Shown: piece by piece, positions 25,053-32,880 of the stretch
Numbering within the stretch: position 1 is the first letter of the stretch
How the letters are laid out: each line of letters begins with the position of its first letter
Assembly: GCA_963840565.1 (NCBI GenBank)
Contig: CAWIZH010000003.1
Coordinates: 186,001 to 250,000 of the forward strand
Length of the DNA: 64,000 nt
Origin: VRUE01 sp963840565
Lineage (GTDB): Bacteria; Actinomycetota; Thermoleophilia; Solirubrobacterales; 70-9
Direction: 5' to 3'
The notes under the pieces: generated by a model
The model's database searches: none
What the model was told of the DNA's origin: nothing
Seen by the model: the letters and a program-made list of their open reading frames with translations, nothing else
Translations under genes and position numbers: made by a program

Positions 25053-26147
25053 TCAGGGTCGCTGGATTTGGAGGCGGAAGGGTCCCGCGTGGGCACGGGT
25101 TGAGGTGATTTCGAGGCGGAGGCGGGGCTGGCCGCAGACGGTGTAGTCGAGCTGGTGCAGGGGGCCGAAGCCGTGGCGGGAGCTGCGCAGAAGCCTGCCG
25201 GCACGGCTACGAAGGGCCAATTCGTAGCCGTGCCTGCGCAGGCGGCTCGGGCGCAGGCTGACCGTTCCGTCGAGCGGCGTTCGCAGGGACTCGACGGCTG
25301 CGCCCTCCCCCCTGGCCGGTACTCGCCCGGCCAGCACGAAGCTGGTCCGCCCCTGCCAGGGCGTAAGCGTGTCTTCCCGGATCGCCTGGAAGGCGACCGG
25401 GTCCGGTTTCAGCGCCGGCATGTAGCGCCACTGGACCGGGAGTTCGGGGAAGCGGAGGTGAGCGAAGGCCTCGGCAAAGGCCTCACCGGGGTCCTCGAAG
25501 TAGTGGCTGCCCTCGTCGCCGGGATAGAGCCGCCCGCTGCGCTTGCCCTGGCAGACGTTCTCGAGGCTGGCCCAGCGCTCCGTCCCCCAATCGACCGCGC
25601 TGCCGAAGGGCGACGGCATTTCGCGGTGGGTGGCGACGTGATGCCCGTACTCGTGGGCGAGGACGAAGTCGAAGGTCGCGCCGTCGCCGTCCTCTTCTTC
25701 GTAGCCACCGATGACGATCTTGTTCTCGCCGGTGAAGTAGCAGGCCTCGGCGCCGAAGCCGCAGTCGAAGCCAAGCTGAAATTCGGTGTCGAGCTGGACC
25801 GTGAGCAGTTCGACCTCGGGGCCGTGGATCAGGCTGCCGATGAAGTTGGCGACCTGCTGCGGGTCGGTCACGTTGCAGCTCTCCGCGCAGGCCGCAGTGA
25901 CGCTGACAGCGATCGTCGCTTCGCTGCCGTCATTGATCGAGTAGCGCTGCGACGACGCGGATGCGGATATCCGCGCCGCCGCAGCACCGGGCTCGCCCAA
26001 CACGACATCGCGCATCGGTACCGCGGGTGGCGGCACCTCGAGCGCAACGCCCGGACTGGGACGCTCGGCGGCAGCTCCTCCCGGAGCCGCCAGGAGAAGG
26101 AGAGTCATGGCTATGCCCGCAAGCGCCCCCGCCGGGCGCCGGCTCAC
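25053..26147 (-). CDS. secreted zinc metallopeptidase (HExxH), family not identified
   Basis: 364 residues with a signal peptide (basic MSRRPAG, hydrophobic AGIAMTLLLLAAPGG, then AAAE). The core has FDFVLAHEYGHHVATHREM near residue 165 (HExxH) and DPGEAFAEAFAHLRF about 55 residues later, whose Glu is a good third zinc ligand (gluzincin-like). Four Cys in the centre may be disulphide-bonded. A beta-rich C-terminal domain follows (TVSLRPSRLRRHGYELALRS). Likely acts outside the membrane; substrate unknown. I know no named family for it. Confidence 0.75.
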   Translation of the reverse strand: MSRRPAGALAGIAMTLLLLAAPGGAAAERPSPGVALEVPPPAVPMRDVVLGEPGAAAARISASASSQRYSINDGSEATIAVSVTAACAESCNVTDPQQVANFIGSLIHGPEVELLTVQLDTEFQLGFDCGFGAEACYFTGENKIVIGGYEEEDGDGATFDFVLAHEYGHHVATHREMPSPFGSAVDWGTERWASLENVCQGKRSGRLYPGDEGSHYFEDPGEAFAEAFAHLRFPELPVQWRYMPALKPDPVAFQAIREDTLTPWQGRTSFVLAGRVPARGEGAAVESLRTPLDGTVSLRPSRLRRHGYELALRSRAGRLLRSSRHGFGPLHQLDYTVCGQPRLRLEITSTRAHAGPFRLQIQRP

Positions 26148-26456
26148 GGAGCGGGGCCCGAATCTCTCACGGGGTCGGTCTCTTCTCCGGTTCCAGCCGG
26201 CACAGCGCAGGCAGCGGTGGGCATGTACGCGGGGAGCGCCATTGCGAAGGAAGACGATTCGTGAAGATCACGGGGCGGATCCCTGGCTCCGCGTGGATCT
26301 GGTCTTCACGTCAACTTCGAACACCGTAGCGGGCATTGCGCCGGGAGAAAAGAAACCGCCATACCATTGGCGTACCGAAACTGATTTGCCGTGTCTGGAC
26401 GGTTGGATCGCACGCAAGACACAACCGATAGAGAGTCCCTTACGTAGTTCGCTGCG
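26148..26456. promoter_or_regulatory. divergent intergenic region, 309 bp
   Basis: No convincing gene. It holds an inverted repeat CGTGAAGA (26260-26267) and TCTTCACG (26303-26310) with GGATCC/GGATCT inside, roughly midway between divergent metallopeptidase and FAD oxidase starts. No strong ribosome site precedes ATG 26457. Promoters for both genes must lie here. Confidence 0.4.
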
Positions 26457-27725
26457 ATGAAGATCGCGATCGTTGGAACCGGTGTCTCGGGCCTCGTGGC
26501 TGCCCACCTGCTGCACCGCGGGCACGAGCTGACCGTCTACGAGGCCGGCGCGCGGATCGGCGGCCACAGCAACACGGTCCGGGTCGACCTCGAGGACGAG
26601 ACCCACTGGGTCGACACCGGCTTCATCGTCTTCAACGACCACAACTACCCCAATTTCGAAGCGCTGCTGGCCGAGCTCGGCGTCGCCACGCAGCCCTCCC
26701 ACATGGGCTTCTCGGTCTCCGATGGGAACGGCGACTTCGAGTACTCGGGGACGCCGCGCGGCCTCTTCGCCCGTCCCGCCCACCTGCTCAGCCCCTCCTT
26801 CCTCGGCATGCTGCGCGACTGGCGCCGCTTCAATCGCGAGGCACGGGCGCTGATCGGGATGAACGGCACCGCCCCCTCGCTCGGCGCCTGGCTGGAGGAG
26901 AGGGGCTTCTCCGAGCACTTCATCGAGCGGCTGATCGTGCCCCAGGCCTCCGCCGTCTGGTCGGCGGACCCCGAACAGATGTGGAGCTTCCCGGCCAGCT
27001 TCATGGCCGAGTTCTTCGAGAACCACGGGATGTTCAGCCTCAGCGACCGGCCGCGCTGGCGCACCGTCAGCGGCGGCTCGATCTCCTACGTCGAGGCGAT
27101 CGCGGCACCGTGGCGCGATCGGGTGCGACTGCGGGCACCGGTGCGGCGAATCGAGCGGCTCGTCGACGGCGTCCGAATCGAGGCCGAGGGCTGCGAGAGC
27201 GAGGACTTCGACCAGGTCGTGATCGCGACCCACTCCGACCAGGCGCTGGCGCTGCTCGCCGACCCGAGCGAGGCGGAGCGCGAGATCCTCGGAGCCATTC
27301 CCTACCAGCGCAACGAAGCGGTGCTGCACACCGACGCCTCGCTGCTGCCGCGTCGCCGTGCCGCCTGGTCGAGCTGGAACTTCCACCTAACACCGGAGCC
27401 GGCTCGCGGCACCACCGTCACCTACTGGATGAACAACCTGCAGCAGCTGCGCAGCAAGCACCAGCTGCTGGTCACGCTCAACCGCGGCGAGGAAATCGAC
27501 CCGGAGACGGTGCTGCGCCGCTTCGCCTATGAGCACCCCGTCTACACCGCCGCGGGGGTCGCTGCCCAGGCGCGCCACGCGGAGATCAGCGGCCCCGGGC
27601 GCAGCACCCACTTCGCCGGCGCCTACTGGGGCTGGGGCTTCCACGAGGACGGCGTGCTCAGCGCAATCCGGGCCTGCGAGCGGATCGCCGCATCGCCGGC
27701 GAGCGCCGAGGCGTTGGCGGCATGA
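26457..27725 (+). CDS. FAD-dependent amine oxidase-like protein (COG2907)
   Basis: 422 residues. The N-terminal KIAIVGTGVSGLVAAHLLHR and VYEAGARIGGHSNTVRVD are the FAD Rossmann and GG-motif regions of the amine oxidase/phytoene desaturase fold. The C-terminal HFAGAYWGWGFHEDGVLSAI is the FAD tail typical of COG2907. It overlaps the DUF1365 gene by 4 nt, and both precede a cyclopropane synthase; this trio recurs in many bacteria and is thought to modify membrane fatty acids. Exact reaction not established here. Confidence 0.88.
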   Translation: MKIAIVGTGVSGLVAAHLLHRGHELTVYEAGARIGGHSNTVRVDLEDETHWVDTGFIVFNDHNYPNFEALLAELGVATQPSHMGFSVSDGNGDFEYSGTPRGLFARPAHLLSPSFLGMLRDWRRFNREARALIGMNGTAPSLGAWLEERGFSEHFIERLIVPQASAVWSADPEQMWSFPASFMAEFFENHGMFSLSDRPRWRTVSGGSISYVEAIAAPWRDRVRLRAPVRRIERLVDGVRIEAEGCESEDFDQVVIATHSDQALALLADPSEAEREILGAIPYQRNEAVLHTDASLLPRRRAAWSSWNFHLTPEPARGTTVTYWMNNLQQLRSKHQLLVTLNRGEEIDPETVLRRFAYEHPVYTAAGVAAQARHAEISGPGRSTHFAGAYWGWGFHEDGVLSAIRACERIAASPASAEALAA

Positions 27726-28501
27726 GCGCCTCCGCCGTCTATGAGGGCTGGATCCGCCATCGGCGCTTCGAGCCGATCGAGCACGAGTTCCGCTACCGGC
27801 TCTTCCTCATGTACCTCGACCTCGACGAGCTGCCGGAGCTGCTCGACCGCTACCCACTGTGGTCGGCGCGCCGTCCCGCCCCGGCTCGCTTCCGCCGCGC
27901 CGACTTCATGGGCGACCCGGAGCGGCCGCTGGCCGAGTGCGCCCGCGATGCGGTTGAGGCGCAGACCGGCGCCCGCCCCGCCGGCCCCGTGCGGATGCTC
28001 GCCAACCTGCGCACGCTCGGCCACGTCTTCAACCCGGTCTGCTTCTACTACTGCTTCGACGCCGGCGGCGAGCAGGTCGAGGCGGTCGTCGCCGATGTCA
28101 ACAACATCCCTTGGGGAGAGCGTCATCCTTATGTCCTGGCGCGCGACGGGCGCCAGGGAACCGTGCTGGCGCAAGAGCTCGACAAGGCCCTCCACGTCTC
28201 GCCCCTGATGGCGATGGACCAGACCTATGCCTTCCGCGCCAACGAGCCCAGCGAGCGGCTCAGCGTGCAGATCGAGTCGCGCCCAGGCGATGGCGCCGGC
28301 AAGGCCTTCGATGCGACCCTCTCGATGCGTCGCCGCGAGCTCAGCGGCCCGCTGCTGAGCAGGATGCTGCTGCGCTACCCGGCGATGTCGCTGCAGGTCG
28401 TCGCCAAGATCTACACCCAGACGCTGCGGCTGAAGCTGAAGGGAGCGCCCTACTTCCCCCACCCAGCGGGGAAGCGGCCGAGGGGGTTCCTATCGCCGTA
28501 G
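27722..28501 (+). CDS. DUF1365 family protein
   Basis: 259 residues. Hallmarks are SAVYEGWIRHRRFEPIEHEF at the start, VRMLANLRTLGHVFNPVCFY in the middle and VVADVNNIPWGERHPYVLA. DUF1365 proteins co-occur with COG2907 oxidases and CFA synthase-like methyltransferases; the biochemical role is undetermined. The ATG overlaps the oxidase stop (ATGA), so they are co-translated. Confidence 0.88.
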   Translation: MSASAVYEGWIRHRRFEPIEHEFRYRLFLMYLDLDELPELLDRYPLWSARRPAPARFRRADFMGDPERPLAECARDAVEAQTGARPAGPVRMLANLRTLGHVFNPVCFYYCFDAGGEQVEAVVADVNNIPWGERHPYVLARDGRQGTVLAQELDKALHVSPLMAMDQTYAFRANEPSERLSVQIESRPGDGAGKAFDATLSMRRRELSGPLLSRMLLRYPAMSLQVVAKIYTQTLRLKLKGAPYFPHPAGKRPRGFLSP

Positions 28502-29685
28502 GGGACCGGCTCGCCCGCACCGCTGTCCAACAAACGCTGGCGCGCCTCCGCGCCGGCCGCATCGACGTGGTCGAGGACGGGCGGCTGCGCTGCTTCGGGC
28601 CTGCCGACGCCGAGCTGCGAGCGACCGTGACGATCCGCGATCCGGCCGCCTGGCGCGGCCCGCTTCGCGGCAGCGTCGGGCTCGGCGAGACCTACGTCGA
28701 GGGCCTCTGGGAGACCGACGACCTGGTCGCGCTGATCCGCATCGCCGCCCGCGAGCTGCGCCGGCCGGGCGGCCTGCGCGGCACCGTCGCCCGCCAGCGC
28801 GGCCTCTTGCACCGGGCCCGCCGTCTGGTCCCGGAGAACACGCGGACGCGAGCCAAGCAGCACATCGCCGCCCACTACGACCTCGGCAACGACCTCTTCG
28901 CCTCCTTCCTCGACAAGCGAATGGTCTACTCCTGCGCCTACTTCCCCGAGCGGGACGCCAGCCTCGAGGAAGCCCAGCTAGCGAAGCTGGAGCGGATCTG
29001 CGCGCAGCTGCGGCTCGGCCCCGAGAACCACCTGCTGGAGATCGGCAGCGGCTGGGGCGGCCTGGCGATCCACGCCGCCCGCGAGCACGAGTGCCGGGTG
29101 ACGACGACGACGATCTCGGCCGAGCAGCACGAGCTGGCCCGGCAGCGGGTGCGCGAGGCGGGCCTCGAGGACCGCGTCACCGTGCTGCGTCAGGACTACC
29201 GCGACCTCGATGGCCGCTTCGACCGCCTCGTCTCGGTCGAGATGATCGAGGCGGTCGGCTGGCAGTACTTCGACACCTTCTTCCACCACTGCAGCGAGCT
29301 GCTCAGCCCCGACGGGCTGATGCTGCTGCAGGCGATCACGATCGACGACAGCATCTACGAGGTCGAGAAGGGCGCCCGCAGCTTTGCCAACACCTACGTC
29401 TTCCCCGGCGGCTGCCTGCCCTCGGAGCGGGCGATCGCCGACTGCCTCGCCCGCGTCACCGACATGCGCCAGGTCTGGCGCGACGACATCACCGCCCACT
29501 ACCCGCCGACCCTGGCCGCCTGGCGCGAGCGCTTCGCCGCCGCCTGGGACAAGCTCCGCGCCCGCGGCTACGACGAGCGCTTCCGCCGCCTCTGGGCGTT
29601 TTATCTCAGCACTTCCGAGGCGGGCTTCCGCGAGCGTAGGATCGGCGACGTGCAGGCTCTTTTCGCCAAGCCGGAGTGGAAGTGA
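28492..29685 (+). CDS. cyclopropane-fatty-acyl-phospholipid synthase family methyltransferase
   Basis: About 397 residues. The order is typical: lipid-binding N-terminal part (LGETYVEGLWETDDLVALIR), then KQHIAAHYDLGNDLFASFLD, MVYSCAYFPERDASLEEAQ, the SAM site LLEIGSGWGGLAIHAAREHE, SVEMIEAVGWQYFDTFF and YVFPGGCLPS. It transfers a methylene group from SAM to an acyl-chain double bond, or methylates it. Homology begins near 28492 but the frame has no ATG/GTG/TTG there; the first is GTG 28567, inside the domain. ATC 28492, 5 nt after GAGGGGG, or an assembly error are the options. Confidence 0.85.
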   Translation: MAVGDRLARTAVQQTLARLRAGRIDVVEDGRLRCFGPADAELRATVTIRDPAAWRGPLRGSVGLGETYVEGLWETDDLVALIRIAARELRRPGGLRGTVARQRGLLHRARRLVPENTRTRAKQHIAAHYDLGNDLFASFLDKRMVYSCAYFPERDASLEEAQLAKLERICAQLRLGPENHLLEIGSGWGGLAIHAAREHECRVTTTTISAEQHELARQRVREAGLEDRVTVLRQDYRDLDGRFDRLVSVEMIEAVGWQYFDTFFHHCSELLSPDGLMLLQAITIDDSIYEVEKGARSFANTYVFPGGCLPSERAIADCLARVTDMRQVWRDDITAHYPPTLAAWRERFAAAWDKLRARGYDERFRRLWAFYLSTSEAGFRERRIGDVQALFAKPEWK

Positions 29686-30440
29686 GGAAGGGCAGCGGCG
29701 AGCCGCTGCTGCTGCTCCACGGGCTGGGCGGCTCAACCGCGGTGTGGAGCCCGGTGATCGAGAGGCTCGCGGAGGAGCGCGACGTGATGGCGATCGACCT
29801 GCCGGGATTCGGCCTCACCCCGCCGCTGCCCGACGGGGTCGAGCCGAATGCGGTGAACCTCGCCGCGGCGGTGCGCGAGGTCTGCGCCGAGCTCGGCTTC
29901 GAGCGGCCACACGTGGCCGGCAACTCGCTCGGCGGCTGGGTCGCGCTGGAGCTGGGCCGGGCCGGCTGGGCCGCATCGGTGACGGCGATCTCCCCCGCCG
30001 GCCTCTGGCGCAAGCCGCTCGGCGATCGCCGCGTCAATCCCCGCCTCTGGGCCAAACGCCTGCGGCCCTTCGTTGCGCTGGCGCTGCGCACCCGGCGCAC
30101 GCGCGAGTCGATGCTGGCGACCTTCGCGGCGCGGCCGGACCTGATCCCCGCCAAGGAGGGCCGCGACCTCGTCCTCGGCTGGATCGACTCGAGCGGCTAC
30201 GACGGCGCCAACAAGGCGATGCGCACCCACGTCTTCGACCCGGCCGGCTACCCCGAGCTGCCGGTCACCCTCGCCTGGGGTGACCGCGACCGGCTGCTGG
30301 CGCCGCCGCGGCCCGAGCGCCGCCCCGCGGGCTCGCGCTACATCGTCCTGCCCGGCGTCGGTCACACACCGATGTGGGACGACCCCGAGCTGGTCGCCCA
30401 GACCCTGCTCGAGGGCAGCTCGGTCTCGGCCGCGGTCTGA
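29676..30440 (+). CDS. alpha/beta hydrolase
   Basis: 254 residues. Oxyanion HG (LLLLHGLGGSTAVWSP), nucleophile elbow HVAGNSLGGWVALELG (Ser near 87), acid TLAWGDRDRLLAPP and LPGVGHTPMWDDPELV with the catalytic His are all present, so the triad is complete. Esterase or lactonase type; substrate unknown. GTG 29676 overlaps the CFA synthase stop by 10 nt, placing it in the lipid operon. Confidence 0.88.
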   Translation: MEVRKGSGEPLLLLHGLGGSTAVWSPVIERLAEERDVMAIDLPGFGLTPPLPDGVEPNAVNLAAAVREVCAELGFERPHVAGNSLGGWVALELGRAGWAASVTAISPAGLWRKPLGDRRVNPRLWAKRLRPFVALALRTRRTRESMLATFAARPDLIPAKEGRDLVLGWIDSSGYDGANKAMRTHVFDPAGYPELPVTLAWGDRDRLLAPPRPERRPAGSRYIVLPGVGHTPMWDDPELVAQTLLEGSSVSAAV

Positions 30441-30484
30441 CTCTGGGAGAGTTCCGGGACGCGAGCAACCGGAGGGAGACCCGA

Positions 30485-31231
30485 GTGATCATCGAGAGGA
30501 CCGAGAACCCGCAGTGGCTGTCCAACGCCTACCTCGTCGCCGACGAAGCCGGTGGCACGGGGGTGTTGATCGACGGCAACGACGATCTCGGGCCGCTGAT
30601 CGAGCGAGCCGAGCGCGACGGGATCGAGATCACCCACATCCTGATCACCCACCCGCACGGGGATCACATCGCCGGCCTGGCTGCGGCACAGCAGCAGCTC
30701 GGCGGCGTGCCGATGGTCGCTCATGCAGACGCGGCGGCCGAAATCGACGATGTGATCGCGCAGACGATCGCCGACGGCGAGAAGCTCAGCACCGGCGACC
30801 TTGAAATCGAGGCGATCTACACGCCGGGCCACGCCGCCGGCCACGTCGCCTTCCTCGTCAACGGCAGCGACGTCTTCACCGCCGACGTCCTCTTCAAGGG
30901 GACGGTCGGGGGCACGATGGCGCCGGGCGCCAGCGGCTTCGACGACCTCCAGGCCTCGGTGATGCGGCTGCTCGAGCTGCCGCCGGAGACCGCCGTCCAC
31001 CCCGGCCACCGCGAGCCGACCACGATCGGCGAGGAGTACGACGCCAACCCCTTCGTACAGATCTGGCGCGGCGAGGAGGAGACCGGCGACGAGCAGGTCA
31101 CGATCTGGGGCCGCCCGGCGACGCTGAAGCTTTGGGCGCCCGACTACGACGGCGGCAACAAGGCCTGGGTCGTCTTCGGCGACGACGGCACGGAGGCGAT
31201 TGTCGGCGGCTCCCAGGTCGAGCGCGGCTGA
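30485..31231 (+). CDS. MBL-fold metallo-hydrolase
   Basis: 248 residues. The metal site HPHGDHIAGL lies near residue 58 (H-x-H-x-D-H), followed by YTPGHAAGHVAFLV near 118, FTADVLFKGTVGG near 138 and VHPGHREPTTIGEE near 177, so all canonical ligands are present (glyoxalase II-like). A C-terminal tail of 60 residues beyond the core is unusual. GTG 30485 is preceded by GGAGGGAG. Likely cleaves a thioester or similar; not predictable. Confidence 0.87.
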   Translation: MIIERTENPQWLSNAYLVADEAGGTGVLIDGNDDLGPLIERAERDGIEITHILITHPHGDHIAGLAAAQQQLGGVPMVAHADAAAEIDDVIAQTIADGEKLSTGDLEIEAIYTPGHAAGHVAFLVNGSDVFTADVLFKGTVGGTMAPGASGFDDLQASVMRLLELPPETAVHPGHREPTTIGEEYDANPFVQIWRGEEETGDEQVTIWGRPATLKLWAPDYDGGNKAWVVFGDDGTEAIVGGSQVERG

Positions 31232-31239
31232 CTTCTGCC

Positions 31240-31288
31240 GCCGACGGGCCTGAAGTGTCCAAATGTCGGACGTTTCAGGCCCGTCGGC
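31240..31288. terminator. convergent hairpin with GTCCAAAT loop
   Basis: Arms 31240-31254 (GCCGACGGGCCTGAA) and 31274-31288 are perfect. The loop contains GTGTCCAAATGTCGGACGT with an inner GTCC/GGAC pairing. It lies between convergent MBL and secreted-protein genes. A close relative, sharing CCGACGGGCC arms and the TCCAAAT core, is at 55160-55216. Confidence 0.7.
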
Positions 31289-31294
31289 CATGGG

Positions 31295-31924
31295 CTACTT
31301 GATCACCGCTTCCATCAGCAGCCAGCAGCCGTCGGTGCTGGTGGCGGGAGTGAAGGAGCCGCCGAGGAAGAGTGGCGGGCTGTAGATCAGGGTGTTGTCG
31401 CCGCCCGAGGAGCAGCGGATCATCGAGGTGATGTTGCCGCGGATGGCGAGCTGCATGCCCTTCTTGACCTGCATGTCGACGTCGAAGGACTCAACTCGGT
31501 AGTCGCCTTCTTCTTCGGCAGATTCGACCTGTCCGAGATAGCTGATCTTCTGGCCGCGCCGCGTCACCTTGGAATCGGTCCCGTTGATGTGCTTGACCGC
31601 CATCAGGCGGAAGCTGCCGGGGCCGCCGGCGATCAGCCGGATCTTCTTGATCGTCCCGGTCTTGGGGGCGAGCTCGCCGCCATCGGGGCGCCCATAGGCT
31701 TCGTTGAGCACCATCGTGCAGGAGGTGAGCGGAGTTTCGGGCCCGTTGCAGGTGAGGCCGGGCAGCGAGTTCGAGGGCTGCACGGTCGAGTTGAGCTTGG
31801 CGCCGAACTTGACCGGGGCCGAGGCCATTCCGGTCGCCGGAGCGACGGTCAGGGCGAGCGCCGCCAGGGCGGCGACGAGGCCGCTGCGACGGGCGATCTT
31901 CTGGGCGGTGGCGTTGCGAGTCAT
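31295..31924 (-). CDS. secreted protein of unknown function
   Basis: 209 residues. The ATG at 31924 is preceded by AGGAGGA, and the frame beyond it (to 32026) is rejected. Signal peptide: basic RNATAQKIARRSG, hydrophobic LVAALAALALTVAPATG, cut near MASA. The mature part is beta-rich (GTIKKIRLIAGGPGSFRLMA, KGMQLAIRGNITSM) with four Cys. Proteins with this pattern are common lineage-specific exported proteins of soil actinomycetes; no function recognised. Confidence 0.7.
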   Translation of the reverse strand: MTRNATAQKIARRSGLVAALAALALTVAPATGMASAPVKFGAKLNSTVQPSNSLPGLTCNGPETPLTSCTMVLNEAYGRPDGGELAPKTGTIKKIRLIAGGPGSFRLMAVKHINGTDSKVTRRGQKISYLGQVESAEEEGDYRVESFDVDMQVKKGMQLAIRGNITSMIRCSSGGDNTLIYSPPLFLGGSFTPATSTDGCWLLMEAVIK

Positions 31925-32040
31925 CGTGTTCCTCCTAAGTCGATTTGGGGTGTGCTGCTGTCGTGGGAACCAGATTCGCCCGGATCGCCCAGTGCTCCCA
32001 GGGGCCCCAGGGGTGGACTCGCTCACCCCTCGGCAAGATC

Positions 32041-32089
32041 CTTCCGGTGCGCTTTATCCACCCATAACGGGGATAAAGCGCACCGGAAG
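32041..32089. repeat. palindromic repeat family R1, copy 1
   Basis: CTTCCGGTGCGCTTTATCC (32041-32059) and its exact complement (32071-32089) flank an 11-nt loop. Intergenic, between divergent secreted-protein and FHA genes. Two other copies are at 44758-44807 and 60311-60362; arms share CCTTCCGGTGCGC and GCGCACCGGAA in all. Confidence 0.88.
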
Positions 32090-32115
32090 CCGATTGGGTT
32101 CGTAGGATCGGCCGT

Positions 32116-32790
32116 ATGAGCGCCGAGCCGCCGCAGACCAGCGCCGTCGAGCTGAAGGCTCAGATCGAGGCCGAACGCGGCGGTCGGCCCTTCCTCGTCC
32201 TTCGCAACGGCGAGGGTGCGCAGCGAATCGTCACCGTCGAGCCCGGGACCGCCGAGCTCTGGGTGGGACGCGGCGAGGCCGCGGGCCTGCGGATCGATTG
32301 GGACGAGGAGGTCTCCGCCCTGCACGCCCAGATCGAGGTCGTCGGCGAGGAGTGCACGCTGCTCGACGACGGCCTCTCGCGCAACGGCTCCTTCGTCGAC
32401 GAGGAGCGCGTCCACGGCCGCCGCCGCCTGCGCGACGGCGACACGCTGCGCTTCGGCCGCACCCGGGTGCTCTACCGCCGCCCGGGCGGGTCGGCGCCGG
32501 AAGCAACGGTTGTCGCGACCGAGATGCCCGCCACGGCTGCCGTCTCCCCCGGCCAGCGCCGCGTCCTGATCGCCCTCTGCCGCCCCTTCAAGGACGGCTC
32601 GAGCTTCGCCACGCCTCCGACCAACCAGGCAATCGCCGAGGAGCTTCACCTCAGCGTCGACGCGGTCAAGACCCACATGCGCGCCCTCTTCGAGCGGCTC
32701 GGAGTCGAGGACCTGCCGCAGAACCGCAAGCGCGTCGCCCTGATCGAGCGGGCACTGCAGAGCGGCATCGTCGCCCCCCGCGACCTCTGA
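32116..32790 (+). CDS. FHA domain protein with C-terminal helix-turn-helix
   Basis: 224 residues. The FHA domain (about 35-120) has the phosphothreonine-binding pattern: ELWVGRGEAAGLRIDWDEEV, SALHAQIE and DDGLSRNGSFVDEERVHGRR. The C-terminal part (about 140-215) is a LuxR/winged type HTH: TNQAIAEELHLSVDAVKTHM then RALFERLGVEDLPQ. It could couple a Ser/Thr kinase signal to transcription. No kinase is nearby. It lies 90 bp upstream of an FtsH-like gene. Confidence 0.85.
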   Translation: MSAEPPQTSAVELKAQIEAERGGRPFLVLRNGEGAQRIVTVEPGTAELWVGRGEAAGLRIDWDEEVSALHAQIEVVGEECTLLDDGLSRNGSFVDEERVHGRRRLRDGDTLRFGRTRVLYRRPGGSAPEATVVATEMPATAAVSPGQRRVLIALCRPFKDGSSFATPPTNQAIAEELHLSVDAVKTHMRALFERLGVEDLPQNRKRVALIERALQSGIVAPRDL

Positions 32791-32880
32791 CCCCGACCTT
32801 TAGCCAGCCAGGCACGGCTGGACGCATATGCGATTGGAGTGCGCGGTTGTTGGCACCACACTCAGTCGTTAGTTCTGAGG

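Noticed and set aside
31925..32026. N-terminal extension of the secreted protein ending at 31295
   Set aside because: A strong ribosome-binding site and signal peptide begin at ATG 31924.
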